64,000 nt of DNA from Prostheceraeus crozeri. Taxonomy: Eukaryota > Platyhelminthes > Polycladida > Euryleptidae. Position 1 is the first letter of the stretch; each line of letters starts with the position of its first letter. The stretch spans positions 1 to 64,000 of the forward strand of contig CAJQUW010008598.1 of the NCBI GenBank assembly GCA_907163375.1, in the 5' to 3' direction. Shown here in pieces: positions 15,001-27,149 of this stretch. The notes beneath the pieces are model-generated. The model was not told where the DNA came from. It saw only the letters and a program-made list of their open reading frames with translations, and ran no database searches. Made by a program: the position numbers and the translations under genes.

Positions 15001-15358
15001 AAACATAATGTCCTAATCGCTAAATTCCTATGTAACAACATAAAACTAGCAACTACCTAACTACTACTAAAAACCTAAATCCGAACACCGATAACACGTC
15101 CGCTACAACTACCCTCACAAACTCTCCTAACCGAAAATGTCCTAAACTAACTACAAGATCCCTACTTAACTATACTAATCAAAACTTACTAAAAAGCTCC
15201 CTAAAAATAACCTTAAAGTCCTAACCCTAGTCCTACTTCCTACCTATTATGTCCTAGGAACTAACTACTATCCTGCTAAATCCTACACCGTCCTAAATTA
15301 ACTACCTACCTATCTATCAAAACTCTACTCCTAACTTAAAACTAACATCTACTAACCC
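3003..15358. repeat. 12.36-kb G-poor CTAA/CCTAA-rich degenerate block
   Basis: The plus strand is almost wholly A, C and T. Lines I counted have only about 2-4 G in 60 bases, and most of these sit in GTCC(T) or CGA. Recurrent words are CCTAA, CTAAC, CTACTA, CCTACC and GTCCTA, without a strict period and without long perfect runs. TAA and TAG in every frame prevent any reading frame. It starts and stops abruptly inside the polymerase gene of copy A. The unit is closest to the arthropod telomere repeat TTAGG (CCTAA on this strand), strongly degraded. Alternatives are a different short satellite, or a raw, uncorrected long read through such an array. Nothing gene-like lies in it. Confidence 0.85.
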
Positions 15359-18300
15359 TATCCAAACATCTTATCCTCCCATGCTGAAAGTCTCGTTTCT
15401 TGCAACGTGTACGTTTTCACACGTATGGAACTTGGAGATTTTTCGATTGTCATATTGGACAACCGTTATTGTTTATTTTTATAGCGACACTTCTTATTAG
15501 GACGATGTTTAATTTTATGAAACATGGATTTTGTATACCTTTAGCACGCTTAATTTTACTATCTGCACTCATTCTTTTAGTTATGGAATACATTTTAGGA
15601 CCGGTGGAGAATCAGTTCATCTATTTCCTTTCCTGCTTTTCATCACTTAAAACAACCAAGCTTTGGCTTTAGTCTGTATGGAATAGAGTGGATGAGAGGG
15701 ATTGTAGTTTGATGTGTCGAAATATTTTCTAAAGACTTACCTACTTCATTAAATTTAAATCTTTTTGAGTGGTAATCCCTAGAAGAAATATCTGTATCTT
15801 CCACCCAACAAAACGAACCTCTTTTACGAGAGGACATGGTTTTAGTAATTTTATAAAGTTGTTGGTACATTTCAAACTTGTAGTAATCTAGTACAGCTTG
15901 CACCAATATAGATGGGTTGGCACACTCAACTTCAGATTTTATCATTTTAACACCCTAGCAAGTCCTCTATCGATTTTTGTCTCTATAGATGATTAGAGGT
16001 GATGAGGGTCATGTGTGATACCTTTTGATCATTACATTAATACTAGTTGTAGGTTTACGCGCTTTCTAACATCTCCAAGTCTTACCAATAGACTGTTTTT
16101 CTTATATTTATAAAATCTTTTTCAAAGTTATTTGGGCTAGTGCACGTTTCTGGCTGTTGCTATCAATATATGTGCTTGAGGCAAGCTTTTCTGTCTAAAA
16201 TTTAATAATGCGGTGTACTCTTTTAAAACCTATACCATTTCTAATTAAAATTTTAAGATGCTAAAGTGGACTAGATAGTTTTCTTTATCATATGGGTGAG
16301 GTAAAAGTTTGCGCGCATGGTTTGTACCTTGGCTGTCCACACTCTGTTAAGTTATTATGAAATTGTGACATGAATGGTGAAAACATATCTTCAGTCACTT
16401 CACCAGATTCAGGTGCGAGTGGGAAATCAGCAGTTTTATTTTTAATACTATTTGGATAAATCAAATCCACTTCAAAATAATATCCCCAATCACCTTCATC
16501 TGGAATCTTCAGTATGTTTGAAGGGTTGGAGTAATACTCAAGCTCATCTTGATTTAACCAACTAAACTCGGAATGAGGTAGTGGTTTAGACAGTGAACTG
16601 CCATATAAATTATTTTGGTCATAGTACTTTAGGTGGATATGATCATCACCTACTGTTTTAGATTTTATGTGATGTTTATTCACAAATGTGAGACCACCGC
16701 GTATTCCGCGCTCAAATATGTTATACATCTCCGGGTCTTGTAAGAGATGGATGGTCTCACCAGTCATTTTAAAGGCTGATTTAAAGGACATGGCTGGTAG
16801 ACTGACAAAGTGGACAGGATCTAATTTGTCTTCTTCTAATGCCACTCGTCGAAATTCCTGAAAGACATCACCAGCAAAATGACATCTAATTCTAAGTAAG
16901 CGATCATATAATCGCCAAACGTTTTACAATCAAATTTTAACCATGCCTCTTGAGCATGTTCATAGTCCTCTACTGGACAATCTTGACCCGTCAAATCGTT
17001 TTGGAATTTGTCAATGGAAGGAAGGGTTGTTTCATTTAGTTTAGACATTGAGCTAAAATACGCATAGGGAAAGACTCCTTTGCGAGTGATTATTTCATCC
17101 GTTAAGTTTGGATAGTGTTTCTTCAAAGTTTGACTATGGGGAAGAAACTTGAGATTACGAACGAGAGAAGCTAGTGACGCTGACATGAATTGGAATGAAT
17201 CTAAAAATTTTATTTCGAAGAAGACTGTCTTATTTTCTTTAGTTTTATCTACTGGTACTTTTGCTGTCATTGCCATGAATTTTTCTCTCGTTTGCGCTAT
17301 TACATTAAACTGCCACGATTTCATCTGGCTCAACCCTCCTTTTATGAGCATATGACTGTCATAGCCCTTAAAGTTATGAAAAATGACGGGTAGTACACGA
17401 CGTCTCAACCTAAGTGAAAAGTTACATTTGGAGCAGAGTGCGTTTCTAAATTTACCAGTGATGTGATCATGATCACGCACTTTCTTAATTTTATCGTCAT
17501 CAAACGTTTTATGACATTTAGGACAGGATGTGCAACTTTCAAATTTTTGTTTGTCTTCATCTGACATATGTAGTGACTTACGCTGCAATTGGGAATCATA
17601 TGATTGTTGAAATTTAGCAGCTTTATCGAGAAATTCTAGAAATTTTGAAATGCAATCTTCACCTTGCCAAGTATGCATTTTGTTTTGTCTATTCCTAAAG
17701 TGGTCATGCCATACTTCATAGCAGGATATGGCTGCTGGCTTGTGGATGATATCATCAATGTAGCATTCTTATGTCTGCGTAAATGACACGCAGGGGAACT
17801 TACTTTCGTTACTCATTATCCCTTATGTGAAATTATTTTATCTTTGGGCATTGCGTGCCATTTGTTATTTACCTCGCTTGCCACCATTCATAGTGAGTTT
17901 CAAATTTATCTTTTACTCCAAAAAGGAGCGGTTGCATCGTGGTCGTTTCGCATACAAAATGTTCACTCTTTTAGAGTGCCCCAAGTGATTGTACAGGAGA
18001 GATTTTGGGGAATACCACTGTAAGTGCACCATTTTTCCTCGCTATACATCTTGTTTTACTAATAAGAGGTTGAACTTACACGTTACATCAACAAGTTGAA
18101 CGTGAATATATAGCGTGATGAGCATCTCCTTACAACCCCTTCTTTCCCCACACGTGAACCTCGACCAATTTAGATAATGATTAAATTATCGTTTTTCGCG
18201 CAACCGACTTTCTACATCTTTGATTTTTATTTCCAGTGTTGTCCACTATCACAACCTTCAAAGGTCTAAGTTCATCCTCCCACTGTCTATAGCTATAGGT

Positions 18301-19290
18301 GCGATCTCGCGTACGCAGTGTGATAATCATTATAGTGAAAGGATGGATTAGGACTGCATTATTTGAGAACACCGTGATTTACATTATACCGGACATTGTA
18401 TTTGACCAAGCTTAGCAGTATATTATTAAAATACAACGTTTTTGGGTAGTTTAAATGTGCCTCGAGCGCTGCATGAATTTCTAATAAAGGAGAAAATTTT
18501 TGATACTATGGCTGCAGGTCCCACACCATTCAAAAAAATGCCCAGTGGGAGAAGTCTTTGTCGAAGGTTTGATTGAATTATATCATTACATTTGATTCTT
18601 AAACATTGAATCGTGAAAATTTTAGCCCAAGGACTCGCAGTCTACAAACTTTCGGTTTTGCGGAAGAGGAAGGAAACTATTGAAACTGTATTCTCTCCGT
18701 CACATTGACCCGTTTGAAAATCCTATTTTAATATATTTTTAGTTTAAGGATGGCTAGATGATAAATTGCGCCCTTCATTCTAAAATTGGTCTAAATTGTT
18801 GAAGAGAGGTCTTCGAATTATATGTTATGAATTTGAGAAGGAGCCACTCAGGGAAAAATCTACTATTCTGAGCTATTTGGGGACTCCATAGCTAGTAAGT
18901 CGCGTATTCTAAATTATTTTGGGTGAAACATTAATTCCGATGGGAAGATGGTAGAGGTACCGTTGAGTTTGTAGTGATCATTCGGCGAGTGCGTGTGTAT
19001 GAGAGTCTGTGCGAAAGATCGCTTGGAAAGGGGACTATTCAAAAAGAAAGATGGGCACAAATCTGCAAGGAAAGGAGATGTCGACTCCCTTTAGGTTCAG
19101 TAATCAACTTCACCTCCGAGATCGATTGACGCCGCTTTGCTCGTTTGACCCACAGCGTTGTTTTGATGATAGTCGAAAGAGGATGACTGTGCTTCCTTGT
19201 AAACAATATGTCCGCCAGTCGGCCACATTCCCACATCGTTTAGCCATTCTGTCGGCGAGAAAGAGTCCTGAGCTGGAACATCACTATTCA
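15359..19290 (-). pseudogene. Protein-primed DNA polymerase B of copy A (fossil)
   Basis: Reverse-oriented homologue of the polymerase at 56,420-60,206. The best-kept part (about 16.3-17.7 kb) shows the endonuclease VII-like zinc motif with KVRDHDHITGKFRNALC, the exonuclease II motif HNFKGYDSH, and the polymerase motif A region DQNNLYGSS. The N-terminal zinc-finger region is recognisable near 19.1-19.3 kb. Its 3' end lies beyond the CTAA-rich block, at about 2,905-3,002. Broken many times. In several stretches the differences from copy B look like long-read error rather than decay. Confidence 0.75.
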
Positions 19291-19860
19291 ACCTGAAAGG
19301 AGATATAAATTCATTCTATCATCTACTGTTCAATGGTCTCAGTGTATTGTTACAACCTACTTTGACTCAACAACTCTAAACTCTTCCATCGAGAAAGGGT
19401 AGGGGCGTTCTGCGTGATTGAAGTTGTGATGCTCTCTAATAGATAATTGATGGAGAAAGATGGCTAATTAGCCCCCCCCACACGTTTGAGTGGTAGATCG
19501 AGGGTAGAAGAAATTTTTCACCTTACCATTTCTTAATCTCGTAAATTCAGTAGTTTTTAAGGTTGATTCTTTCAACAAGATAGGTCGACTTCACGGAATG
19601 AGAGCAGTTCACTTGTACTGCCTTAAATATATAGAATTCGCCAGAATTCGCAATCATTCGACGACACTTTCCACTTATATGTCCTCAAGACAGAGTGATA
19701 ATGACACGAATGTCACTTATACATATATATTCTTTCGATATTCATCAATTCATTAGGCCTTAGGTTCCATTCTGATTGGGTTGCTTGTTGAATACTTAAG
19801 AATTAGAAAACATTTCTAAGTAGGTTATTATTCACCTAGTCAACTACTGACAAATAGCCC
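19291..19860. promoter_or_regulatory. Control region of copy A between polymerase and small acidic gene
   Basis: Counterpart of 55,986-56,419 in copy B. A TGACA...TGTCA inverted repeat and a TATATAT stretch near 19,690-19,730 are kept in both copies, which supports a regulatory role for them. Otherwise no coding potential was seen. Confidence 0.4.
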
Positions 19861-20480
19861 TCCGGGGGGGGGACTAACCACCAAACACCCAAAAAATTCT
19901 CTTCTCCATCCTCAACACCAAAGGCGTCTCGTTATAAGCACCAAAAGCCTCCAACGATAATGTGGAAAATGTAGAAGATTAAAATAGAGAAGGTATTGTG
20001 TACCCGATCTGGAACAATATCAGAAAGTTACTCATTACCAGCGGTATCTTAACGACAAAAGAGTATGTGTACTAGTTGAGAAGGAGAATAGTCCCGAATC
20101 ACTTAACAAGGGTTCGTTGAGGTGGAAAAGTATCTCCAGAGTACGATACCTGACGATGTGTCATGGAGATTCACCAGCACGAAAGATTTCCTAACACTCT
20201 TAAATTATGGGAGTGGTACCACCCCTAGTATCGGGTCCCAGCTCTACGTAACTATGGCAGGATATATTGTGGGAGCAGCTATATTGATAAAGTGAGGCGC
20301 TCGCAGATCTATGTTGGAAAATGGAAGAAACGATTAATGGCAATAGGGTGAACTGTTTTTGTTGATCTATGTGAAGCCTACTGACTCTGGTGTACGGATT
20401 ATTGACGATTGAAGACCTTTTGAAATTACATGGCCATAATAAATTTTTATTTTCGTAGTTATCTTTTGCTTTCATTTACT
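19861..20480 (+). pseudogene. Small acidic gene of copy A (fossil)
   Basis: Counterpart of the small gene at 55,538-55,985 in copy B, recognised by colinear sequence in reverse orientation. Broken several times. Product unknown. Confidence 0.4.
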
Positions 20481-21079
20481 GGACTTACTTGAATGGGGCT
20501 TTAAGTGGATGATTTATACCATGTATACTTTTTCATTTGGAAATAGTAGTTGCACGCTTAGTCTAACTTGTAAATCTTAAAACATTTATTATGGACGAGT
20601 GATGGTAGATGGAGAATAGTGTCAAATAATAATTTAGATAGCTTAAACTTCTGATACAGGGATAGCAATCGACTGCGATCATGTGTAAAGAGCTTGGTAG
20701 GACTACGGAAGAGAGAAGTGTGTTATGTTGCGTGGTGGGCGCGTTTGAGTGTGTTCCTCCCATTTTCATTCCTATTCATCAATTTGTCTCATTGATAGTC
20801 GATCAGAGTTTTAGAAACTCATGGTTCTCATAACGTATTGCAATGGAAAGTTTATAGAGGCAAACCTTCGACAGTTGGCTAAATGTCGCCCTCCTGACGC
20901 GAAACTGCATACTACCGTTTGCGACAGAGGCAATCACTTGCAAACAATGAGCAGAGAGGTTTAAACAAGATTGACCATTGCCGAAATGTCCCTTGCGGTA
21001 TACAGTAGCTTACGGGTTTCACCGCCGCCCTTTACATGGGAACGCCCGTCGAAAGGAAGTATTTCACCGACTTCATTTG
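20481..21079. other. Non-coding stretch of copy A
   Basis: Matches 54,950-55,500 of copy B in reverse, including a short GC-richer segment near 20,950-21,070. No supported gene seen. Confidence 0.4.
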
Positions 21080-21222
21080 CAAACGTTCACTGTGACTGTT
21101 AGCAGATTCACTAAATGATAGTATTCGCCAGTCAAAAAAGACTGCCCAGGGCAAAACCGCCGGAGGTTCTATCGTCTTGCCCCTATGGTGCCCTTAAGCA
21201 GGCCGAATGGTTCGTTCTCGGG
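21080..21222. repeat. 147-bp-type direct repeat, copy A, outer member
   Basis: Homologous to 54,799-54,945 of copy B in reverse. The GACTGCCCAGGGCAAAACCG core is shared with the second member at 21,605-21,752. Confidence 0.6.
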
Positions 21223-21604
21223 GTGTGGATTTAGATTGACTATTGTCTGAATAGTCAATGGATAGACGGTTTAGGTTGGTCATATGATCCCCTATACCGC
21301 CTAGCTCGTGCTCTGGTGCCTCTGGCACCTTTCGGATACGAGTGGTATTTGGAGGCCCCTACACCCCATCCGGCCCAAACGATCTTCTCGATCTTCCCCT
21401 TTTATCATCATTTTCATCCCACTCGTCGAGGTGACGAACTGGAATGGCGGATGTCGTCATCGATGAAGGACGGGAATGCTTTGTTGGCGATGTCGCTTCC
21501 ATCGTGAAATTGAATGAGAAGCGCTCAATCTTCGGCTTTATATAGGGTTCAACATTGAATTGTCAACAGCCGCATCAGAATGCTTCAGGGATAGCAATCG
21601 ACTG
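21223..21604 (-). pseudogene. Small TATA-driven gene of copy A (fossil)
   Basis: Counterpart of the 88-codon gene at 54,525-54,791, between the same pair of direct repeats. A TATATAGGG-like TATA remnant lies near 21,540. Broken; product unknown. Confidence 0.4.
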
Positions 21605-21752
21605 CATAACGTTCATGTTGACTGATAGAGATTCAACTTAATGATAGTATTCTCCAGTCCGAAGACTGCCCAGGGCAAAACCGCGTAGAGGTTCTATCAT
21701 AATCATGCCCGCTAGTGGCCCTTATAAGAGAGCCGGTGGTCGCGTTCTCGGG
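21605..21752. repeat. 147-bp-type direct repeat, copy A, inner member
   Basis: Homologous to 54,325-54,471 of copy B in reverse. It includes the arms of the TCAACTT/AAGTTGA-type hairpin in a noisier form. Confidence 0.6.
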
Positions 21753-21839
21753 TGTGTCGTGATGGGGTGAGTGAAGGCGGGCAAGATTGCAAATGAAAAT
21801 GATATGTTTTATGATTAGGATATACTATCTTATTTACTT

Positions 21840-23320
21840 TTCACCTACCAAGTTAGCCATCCTTTTGGCAGTCTCGCGCGCTCCGAATCGAGAATTTTGT
21901 ACAGAATGCCGGCGCAGTCTCAGGCTGGCCATGGAAAGCACGGTATTTTTTTCGTCGTCGGATCGGCCGTTTAATAACATATGATGGACTCGTCGAGACT
22001 TGATAACGGAGTACTCGCCGTCCAAATGATTATCCCGAATAGTGGAGTGAAATTCAAACAGAACGATCAATCACACGATTCCCACGTCATCCTCATGCGC
22101 TCCCACTTCTCACTACGCCTGCCTCTCATCACCCGCCGAGCCACAGTCCTCTCCACATCTCAACATTCCTCGCTCTCAACACACTCATCTCCTTATCATC
22201 ACCCCCCCCCTCTCACCCACCACCCCCCCACCCCCCCCCCTCCCCCCCCCTCACCCCCCTTTCTGCATCTACTCATTTTCTTCTCCGCAGCACTCGCCTC
22301 TCGTTCTCACACTTCATCATTCTGCTCCTTCCAACTCTCGCGTCTTATTCTTCAAATCTATGTCACTCACTTACGCCTCATTTAATTTCTCACTCCGCTA
22401 CTCCGTTTCGATTCAGGTCCTTCTTTTTCTAACTTCATGCAATAGCCTTCACAACTTCATCCTTCACCTTCTTCAAAACCTTCCACATACTTAGTTTCAC
22501 CACAAATCATGACGCCATCTGCATACTGAAACATTGCTTCTTTCTCTTACACTCCTCACTACCATCTCGCACCGACTGCATACGAAAAAAAAAACATTCC
22601 AACCACTCTTCACTATGGGGCGAAGATGGCTCTTACGGGGCGCGTTCGGTTGTATGACAATGTTTGGACTAACTTACGACGACTGGATATGAGCTCTACT
22701 TCCCTCACACGCTTCATCACACATGCTCCTATTCTAAATCCTCAATATCCTCTATTCATCACTCTCAAAGCACTCTCTTGCGCTCAATCTCAGCCTCACC
22801 GCTTACCGCAAACGTGGAGAAGTGTCTCTCTGCCAATACTTCATCATTCCTCAACACATTCTCAACTTACCCTCTCGCCTCTATCCGCCAACATTCGCTC
22901 CTCCTTCTCACTTCCACAAATCAACCTGTCGTAGATCTCTCAATTAAACGTTTATCGCTAACCCAAATAGGATTCAAATACATAGATGGGTTATTAGTTT
23001 ACTCTAAAACTAGTGAAATCAAGATTGCGAACTGTAATATTTAACCTTTGAACTACTGAGGTCTTCAGCAGAGACTAGGGTAGGGCGTATCGTTGTTTCG
23101 CAAAGTCATTCACCAAAGTCATTCACCAAACCTCCACTACCAGTCAGCTATGCATCCTGTAGAACGCCGCCGCTCATCCATCCATCACCTTAACACTCTA
23201 CACTTTAACACACGATCACCTATTCACGTGATAATCATCGAATGTCGGTGTGCTCTCTGCCCTTCTTTACTGCGCACTTTGGCGTCCCGCAAACTGCTGA
23301 TTATATTCGACAGCACATCA
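21840..23320 (-). pseudogene. Zinc-ribbon/coiled-coil gene of copy A (fossil)
   Basis: Counterpart of 53,076-54,228 in copy B, in reverse. The match runs from the ACCAAGTTAGCCATCC end near 21,845 to the zinc-ribbon end near 23,300. A C-only low-complexity patch lies at 22,201-22,258 and about 170 bases near 22,920-23,090 have no clear partner in copy B. Broken many times. Confidence 0.5.
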
Positions 23321-24640
23321 CACATTTTGATAAGCAATTTGCGGTTTCTTGTCATTAGCATGCCCTGATGATTTTATGTTTAACTGTTAAGCTAATCGCC
23401 ATTGTATAGTATTTGGAATCATTGTAGTAAAGATCATAGTTCCTAAAAGCATCACACTTAGTCAGGATATGATAGATTTCGAAGGTATAGTGAGTAGAGG
23501 CACTCGATCTCGTCGACTAGCCCGATAAAGGCTCTGTACTGACTTCTGATCATTACAGCGAAGTGTCAGAGATCCTTCCCCGTATACCCACTGCTTTACA
23601 GGCAGTAAGACATCATTGTCACTGCCCCCGACATGTGGTAAAGGACGCTCGAGTCAAAGGTAGTGATCATACTGATCCAAACCCCTCATAAGCTGCATTA
23701 ACTTATTAATTTCAATCTATACTATATTTGTTCCACTGACTTGAAAAACCTTAGCTACATTACAACTTTGATAACTTCTAATATGAAAGGTAAAAAGTCC
23801 GCAGTTTACTCGCAACTCTGTGTATAAATTATCTTAGTAAAGACACTATCAAACTCTATCAAACAAAGCTGAAGTAAGATATAGCATGCCTATACCATTT
23901 TTACCATAAAAGAAATCCTTGAAACACCCATTTCGAACAGAGCACACCTCGCGACCTCGTCCTGTCGTGAATGTTCAGACTTACGGTCGTTATATACCTC
24001 GAAAATAACAATTGGCTCTATCGCCTAATATTCAAGTACACATCGTTTGGTCAAACGATTCCTCTCAGCATTTCATCATATACTCCGTACCAGCGCAGAT
24101 CACCACATTGTCGTCCTCACTCAATCCTTTACAGCCGCAAGTGATAAAATCCTAATGTGAGAGCTCCAGTGTGGTAAAATTGAAAAGTTAAACGTCCGAA
24201 TTGCGACCTAAATTCACCTAAACTGTTTTTCAAAGTCATCTGACACAACGCCCCTGCTTCAGAGATATTTTGAGAAAAATTGTTTTTACTCCAGCGAATG
24301 CCAAAACGTTGGAAAATTGTTTCAAATTTTGTCCCATCTCAAAGTCACTGGACACTTAGATTTTTTCTGGTGACCCACCTAATATCTTGGTACTGCTCTA
24401 TCTTTCGAAGCCTGTCCATGACTCGCGGCAAATTTGGCGTCGAGCATTTTTTCGCCCTCTTTCAGAAAACAGGACTTAAGACAAAATCCGTCCACTTGAT
24501 CTAATTTAGAAGATTCTTTCGGGGTCCAGTGAAATTTGATATATAGGTGTGATGGTCCAAGCGCAAATTCTACACTTTTGAAAGATTGTCGATATGGGTC
24601 CCTGTCAAACCACTCATCAACTTAGGATTTTTCAGGTGAG
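23321..24640. other. Non-coding inner region of copy A with conserved foldable segment
   Basis: Colinear in reverse with about 51,730-53,050 of copy B. The segment near 23,500-23,680 (TGATCATTACAG ... GTAGTGATCATACTGATCC) matches the foldable segment at 52,803-52,918. The stretch near 23,810-23,880 with AAAGACACTATCAAACTCTA matches about 52,590-52,620. No gene supported. Confidence 0.5.
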
Positions 24641-24905
24641 CTAAACATGTCCTCCCTCCAAACCGCCGCACACCACGCCAACCTCCGGTACACCACCAAC
24701 CTGGAAACGACGAGCACCCATCAACTCCCTGCGCACTTACGACGACGCAAGGTGGGACTCACGAACCGGGCGGACCCTTGGCCGCACTCCACAACTCTGT
24801 CGGTTCCAGAGGGACTCTGACTCAAAGCGATCACGCCCACCACGACCCTCTGCCGTTCCAAGGACTCTCACGCCCATCTTGCGCTACTCCAGACGGTCTT
24901 TACTG
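24640..24905. repeat. GC-rich inner end of copy A
   Basis: Matches the GC-rich tandem repeats at 51,440-51,730 in reverse, down to the GCAAGATGG-type motif close to the inner boundary. The tandem structure is less clear than in copy B. Confidence 0.5.
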
Positions 24906-27077
24906 ACTACAAATTGCCGACCTATAACTTACCATCCCAAAATGTCGTTGTGCCCCTACGAATTCTCCAGAGTGTGCCATAATTTTATCAATTTCCATTC
25001 TAACTTTTCTTGTATTGATAATTTCTTTGTTATTGTCCTCCAAACATGCTCGCATTATATAGTCCTCCACTTAATGTAAAAGTTACAGATCAAATGTAAA
25101 AATATGCAACTAGTATTTCACCTGTGTCAAATTAATAGATTAGTTTCAGATCAAATGTAGCAAATGCAGTATAAATGTTTGCATGATAGATGTAGCATAA
25201 TGTAAAGAAGTTAGCAGAATGTAGTTGCTCAACAATAAATTTTCAATTAAGCATCAATCACTTAGTACTATCACTTAGATATATTGACAGATTCCAGTGT
25301 CCATTCAAGTAGCTGTCATAAGTTGTTATCCCCTCCTTATCAATTAATTTTCATCTCTAATTAAATTGTAGCTCAGCATCGTCAACCAATCTAGTTGAAA
25401 TTGATAAATACAATGGAAAATTTATGCTAACATTATTTAAGCGGATATACATCAACCCTCTTTGCCATGGTCAATAGACCATGACTTGGATTGTGAATAT
25501 GGATCCCAAACCACGAAAGCTTTCTTCCTTGTCATTCTTGATTCCCGTGATTAGAGATGACTTCAGGTAAACTTATACCGCAACTAATAAATTCACACTC
25601 ATCCTGATCGATAATGTCTCGATTGAGCTATGTTACTCAGAATAAGAGCGTATTCAAATGTCTGAGCTTTCAGGAGAGTCCCTTCAATTCTCCCTAATAA
25701 GCACGAATGGCCGTCTATTTTGAGCAACTATCGTTGGAGTAGTGTGGTTCCTTTCTCATGCTTCGTTGCTTCGTCGCTTTCAGACGATTTCAGCCCCAAT
25801 GACAGTTCATCACATCAACTCAAAAGCGGGAAAATGCAAATCGGCGATTTATCGACACCCCAAAAGAACACACCTGGCACCTAGAAAACTGCATAATCAG
25901 AAAAAGAGAGTATAATTTATAGTTCGCGCTGCTAGCTCATAACTGTTTGTACCTATTGACGCTACTGTCATCTGATTCTCCCCCCTCCACGAATAACATC
26001 ATCGAAGATTTGATTCCCCTCCAGCTTGGACTCCATCCTCCACTAGCCAAATTTAATGTCCCATTGCACTATGGCAACTAGGATGATGCATATTTCACTT
26101 AAATAATGTGTGCATCAATTCACAATTTTTGTTATCTTTTCAACTCCCGCTTCTTGGTTACACGATGCCAGACTACATTACATTATATGCAATATAAATT
26201 TATGAGGATAATTAATTTTGAAAGATACCATGTATACTCGGATTCTGTCATCATCATCATCATCGCTAAGTGATATCACACATTGGATTGATGATTAATC
26301 TAACAAGTTATGATAGCAACTACATTTTGATCAGCATATTCTACATTTGATCTCATCCTTTTCTATGCTTCCACATTTCATACTGCATATGTCTACATTG
26401 ATCTAAATAATAGTTCATTTGCAAATTGTGAACTAAGTGCATGATACTACTGTGGTTCTGGTATATTCTACATAATTGGTGGTTCCTATACAATTTCTAC
26501 AGAACCATGGTGCGATTTCGAAATTTCGCACAATGTCCGCTTTCCGCTGTTCGCGTGCACTCTTTTTCGTTTACTTTTGTTTTATTACCCTACGAGCAAA
26601 CATATATTTATGTGGTAACACAAGTTTACGTATCTATAAGTTTACAGGAACAAGTCCACTTAACAGCGAACAAAAATAGATGATAGAGAGAATTTCGTCT
26701 TTTATCAATGACATTACATCTTATGGAGGACGCAGATAGCATTTCAGTGATTTTCATGCTTTTGTCAATACATCAAACACAGAACAAATTATAATACAAA
26801 TTTTGTAATCTCACTTCGCTAATTTGTATGTGCAGTCTTTTTATCGTTTGTAAAAACAAACTTCTTTCAATCAAACAGGAAAATTAAGAAAGAAGTTTAA
26901 TTCCTTTTGTTCATTTCAATGGACATGCCGCATGTTATAGGTTATAAGTGTGTAGTAAATCTGAAGATTGATATCAACATAATAATTAAACGATAAAGAA
27001 ATATTAACGATAAAGAAATATTAATGTAGTCTCAAAATGCATCAGTTTATTGACAAATTTTCGTCACAGACTTCATT
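24906..27077. other. AT-rich intergenic spacer, no gene seen
   Basis: No supported reading frame. It contains a short TCA microsatellite (26,248-26,264) and a perfect tandem pair of a 17-bp unit AACGATAAAGAAATATT (26,989-27,022). Short frames here look random. Confidence 0.5.
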
Positions 27078-27115
27078 AGGTGCACGATGCAAATGAACAT
27101 TTGCATCGTGCACCT
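27078..27115. repeat. Perfect 38-bp palindrome with 2-nt loop
   Basis: Arms AGGTGCACGATGCAAATG (27,078-27,095) and its exact reverse complement (27,098-27,115) are separated by AA. It lies directly beside the start of the Harbinger-like region. It could be a terminal hairpin of a small transposon, a cruciform or a binding site. Confidence 0.9.
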
Positions 27116-27149
27116 GAGGCCGTATTCACAGCCATGGCTCGATCGTTTC

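Larger units (their letters stand above)
1..24905 (-). mobile_element. Polinton-like virus-like element, copy A (fossil, interrupted)
   Basis: Inverted partner of the element at the right side of the window. Its first base matches about position 63,110 and its inner end (about 24,905) matches about 51,438. The strand given is that of its polymerase gene. The outer end lies beyond the window. It contains a protein-primed DNA polymerase B gene and two companion genes of unknown function, which is why I place it near Polintons/Mavericks; no integrase, ATPase, protease or recognisable capsid gene is seen here. It is interrupted by the 12.36-kb CTAA-rich block at 3,003-15,358. Positions 1-3,002 and roughly 16.3-17.7 kb are very similar to copy B, whereas other stretches are much noisier. 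It is broken many times overall. Family placement is inference from the polymerase type. Confidence 0.7.

Noticed and set aside
3003-15358. CRISPR-like or ordinary satellite array
   Set aside because: There are no fixed repeats with spacers and no constant unit length; the words are short and irregular.
15400-15672. 90-codon plus-strand hydrophobic frame beside the CTAA block
   Set aside because: It lies antisense to the fossil polymerase gene and arises from it.
21981-22934. Plus-strand frames rich in S, T, P and L in copy A
   Set aside because: They are the antisense of the fossil coiled-coil gene plus a poly-C patch.
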